Positions 4,788 to 5,847 of a stretch of DNA of 5,847 bases are shown piece by piece; within the stretch, counting starts at the first letter, position 1, and each line of letters starts with the position of its first letter. The stretch is from Candidatus Rhabdochlamydia sp. (GTDB taxonomy: Bacteria; Chlamydiota; Chlamydiia; Chlamydiales; Rhabdochlamydiaceae). Under the pieces are notes generated by a model. The model saw only the letters and a list, made by a program, of their open reading frames with translations. It searched no databases and was not told the DNA's origin. The position numbers were made by a program, and so were the translations under genes. The stretch lies in NCBI GenBank assembly GCA_030043815.1, contig JASHWX010000073.1, positions 1 through 5,847 of the forward strand. The letters are read 5' to 3'.

Positions 4788-4812
4788 CAATTCTTAGAGG
4801 GAGCTAAGAAAT
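4765..4812 (+). promoter_or_regulatory. 48-bp dyad covering the Shine-Dalgarno and start codon of the membrane protein gene
   Basis: The arm 4765-4780 (ATTTCTTACCTCCCTC) pairs with 4797-4812 (GAGGGAGCTAAGAAAT) in 15 of 16 positions; the only mismatch is C4773 opposite C4804. The spacer between the arms is 16 bases. The right arm contains the ribosome binding site GAGGGAG (4797-4803) and the first two bases of the ATG. In an mRNA beginning upstream, the SD would be fully paired with CTCCCTC. If transcription instead starts in the spacer, the arms would be a DNA operator around the promoter. The symmetry is seen directly; either function is inference. Confidence 0.65.
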
Positions 4813-5847
4813 GGACAGGGTAAAGGAAGCTCGAGAGGACACTCGAGCTCCGATCAATTATGCTTTTTTCAGTGCATACTTTGCCATTTGCGCTTTTCTT
4901 CACGTTTTTCACGTTTTATTGATCGAGCCCACTATTTCCATGTCGACCGGGTTTTTTGTCATTTATGCGATTTCCCAAGTCGCTCTAGAGACCCTTGTCC
5001 TCGTTTTTTTGGCAGGGCTAGTCCGGCAATATTCTCCCCGCTTGATGAATGTGTACATCGTCTTTGTATTTTTTTTATTTTTGGTCCATCTCATCGATTT
5101 TCCGCTCGTCCGAATGATGGACATGACGTTTTGGTTTGCTCTGAATTTCATTTCGCAAGAAAGCTACGATAATTTTATTGAGCTCCTCCTTGCGAGCAAT
5201 GTTTCGCTTGTGGTTTGGGCATTTGCAGCAGTCGGGGGAATCGCCCTTTTGATGTCGGGGATCTTTTTGTACCGCATTTCAGAAAAATGGACGAAGAGGC
5301 GTCTTTTATTTGTTTCTTTTCCGATGCAGCTGGCTGCACTCGCCACTTTAAGCATCTTTTTGATCAGTTGGGACATTGGAGTGAGAAAACATGTTTCCAA
5401 AGCCTTCTTCGACCGTTATCAAAAGACGCTGCCGTGGAAGATGACGTTCTTTCCCCATAAGGCGATCTATTTATCTTTGGCAAAGCGATTGCCGGAACCT
5501 GTCAGCGGGGAAGAGCTGATGCGCAATTTGGACTCGCGCGCATTTTCATTAGCCCATAAGCCTGACATTTATCTTTTCGTGGCAGAATCCCTTCGAGCGG
5601 ACTACATCAATGAGGAATATGCGCCATTTTTAAATCAATTTAAGAAGGACAATCTGTCGTTCGATATGGCGCTCTCCAATGCCAACGCAACGCACATTTC
5701 TTGGTTTTCCCTATTTCATTCCCGATTCCCATTTTACTACGGGAAAATCAATCCCGATGAATGGAAAAGCGGATGTGTTCCTTTGATGCTATTGAAAAAG
5801 ATGGGATACAAAATCTTCGTCTCTTCCTCAGCACGTCTTAGTTATTA
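4811..5847 (+). CDS. Polytopic inner-membrane protein with sulfatase/phosphotransferase-type domain (partial, 3' end outside window)
   Basis: The frame is open from the ATG at 4811 to the window end (345 codons, no stop). GAGGGAG at 4797-4803, 7 bases upstream, supports the start. Five hydrophobic segments lie at about residues 15-38, 46-71, 78-100, 130-154 and 164-188, then a linker. At 251 an alkaline phosphatase/sulfatase superfamily domain begins: PDIYLFVAESLRADYI, with E259 and D264 as likely first metal-site residues. APFLNQF follows, then SNANATHISWFSLF, in which T294 is the likely nucleophile. MLLKKMGYKIFVSS fits the next strand of the fold. The second metal-binding D/H pair would lie beyond the window. 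Five membrane helices plus such a domain is the plan of LtaS, EptA-type phosphoethanolamine transferases and PbgA/YejM; which one applies here cannot be decided. In a Gram-negative-type cell an envelope lipid or LPS modifying or sensing role is the most likely. A clear sulfatase CxPSR motif is not seen. Control may involve the dyad over its start. Confidence 0.85.
   Translation, partial: MDRVKEAREDTRAPINYAFFSAYFAICAFLHVFHVLLIEPTISMSTGFFVIYAISQVALETLVLVFLAGLVRQYSPRLMNVYIVFVFFLFLVHLIDFPLVRMMDMTFWFALNFISQESYDNFIELLLASNVSLVVWAFAAVGGIALLMSGIFLYRISEKWTKRRLLFVSFPMQLAALATLSIFLISWDIGVRKHVSKAFFDRYQKTLPWKMTFFPHKAIYLSLAKRLPEPVSGEELMRNLDSRAFSLAHKPDIYLFVAESLRADYINEEYAPFLNQFKKDNLSFDMALSNANATHISWFSLFHSRFPFYYGKINPDEWKSGCVPLMLLKKMGYKIFVSSSARLSY

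Noticed and set aside
4888..5460. Several open frames of 60-95 codons on both strands
   Set aside because: They are shadows inside the long membrane protein frame that starts at 4811 and leaves the window.
1..5847. CRISPR array, rRNA or tRNA genes, phage or toxin-antitoxin modules
   Set aside because: No regularly spaced repeats, no RNA gene signatures and no recognisable proteins of these kinds were found on either strand.

Overview
The window looks like a piece of a chromosome from an environmental (amoeba- or arthropod-associated type) member of the Chlamydiota. The main reason is the peroxiredoxin, whose sequence (GGIEGI, NDLPLGRS, LDALIFFE, VCPANW) resembles, from memory, the AhpC-type enzyme of Chlamydia. 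The M16-like secreted protein also has a C-terminal module of a type I associate with this phylum. No similarity search was possible, so the assignment is an inference.

Layout: (1) Bases 1-98 form a long inverted repeat. It carries a promoter-like -35/-10 pair in each direction and leads into a complete metallo-beta-lactamase-fold hydrolase of the glyoxalase II type (95-763). (2) A tnpB-only IS200/IS605-type element (about 758-2001, opposite strand) follows. It has subterminal hairpins with matching TTTA loops at both ends, a short ATGTA direct repeat at its borders, a good promoter, and an intact RuvC/zinc-finger nuclease gene. (3) The 2-Cys peroxiredoxin (2009-2599) follows. Removing the element recreates a tight hydrolase-peroxiredoxin operon, with the peroxiredoxin's Shine-Dalgarno inside the end of the hydrolase gene. 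(4) A small unknown gene on the minus strand (2581-2985) overlaps the peroxiredoxin tail to tail. (5) Divergent from it is a secreted M16-peptidase-like protein (3157-4563) without the HXXEH zinc site. (6) A 182-bp foldback element with terminal inverted repeats and a TAAA duplication sits on the stop codon of that gene. (7) A polytopic membrane protein with a sulfatase/phosphotransferase-type domain starts at 4811 and runs off the window. Its start region lies inside a striking 48-bp dyad.

The hydrolase and the peroxiredoxin probably formed a small detoxification operon (thioester or glutathione-type conjugate hydrolysis plus peroxide reduction) that the IS has since split. The M16-like protein and the membrane protein act in or beyond the inner membrane. 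The two mobile elements have inserted at the stop codons of two different genes, both ending ATG-TAR, without destroying either protein. The points most worth following are the IS/operon reconstruction with its predicted guide RNA, the three-way-junction foldback element, and the dyad covering the ribosome binding site of the last gene. I did not find a clearly new defence or mobile system.
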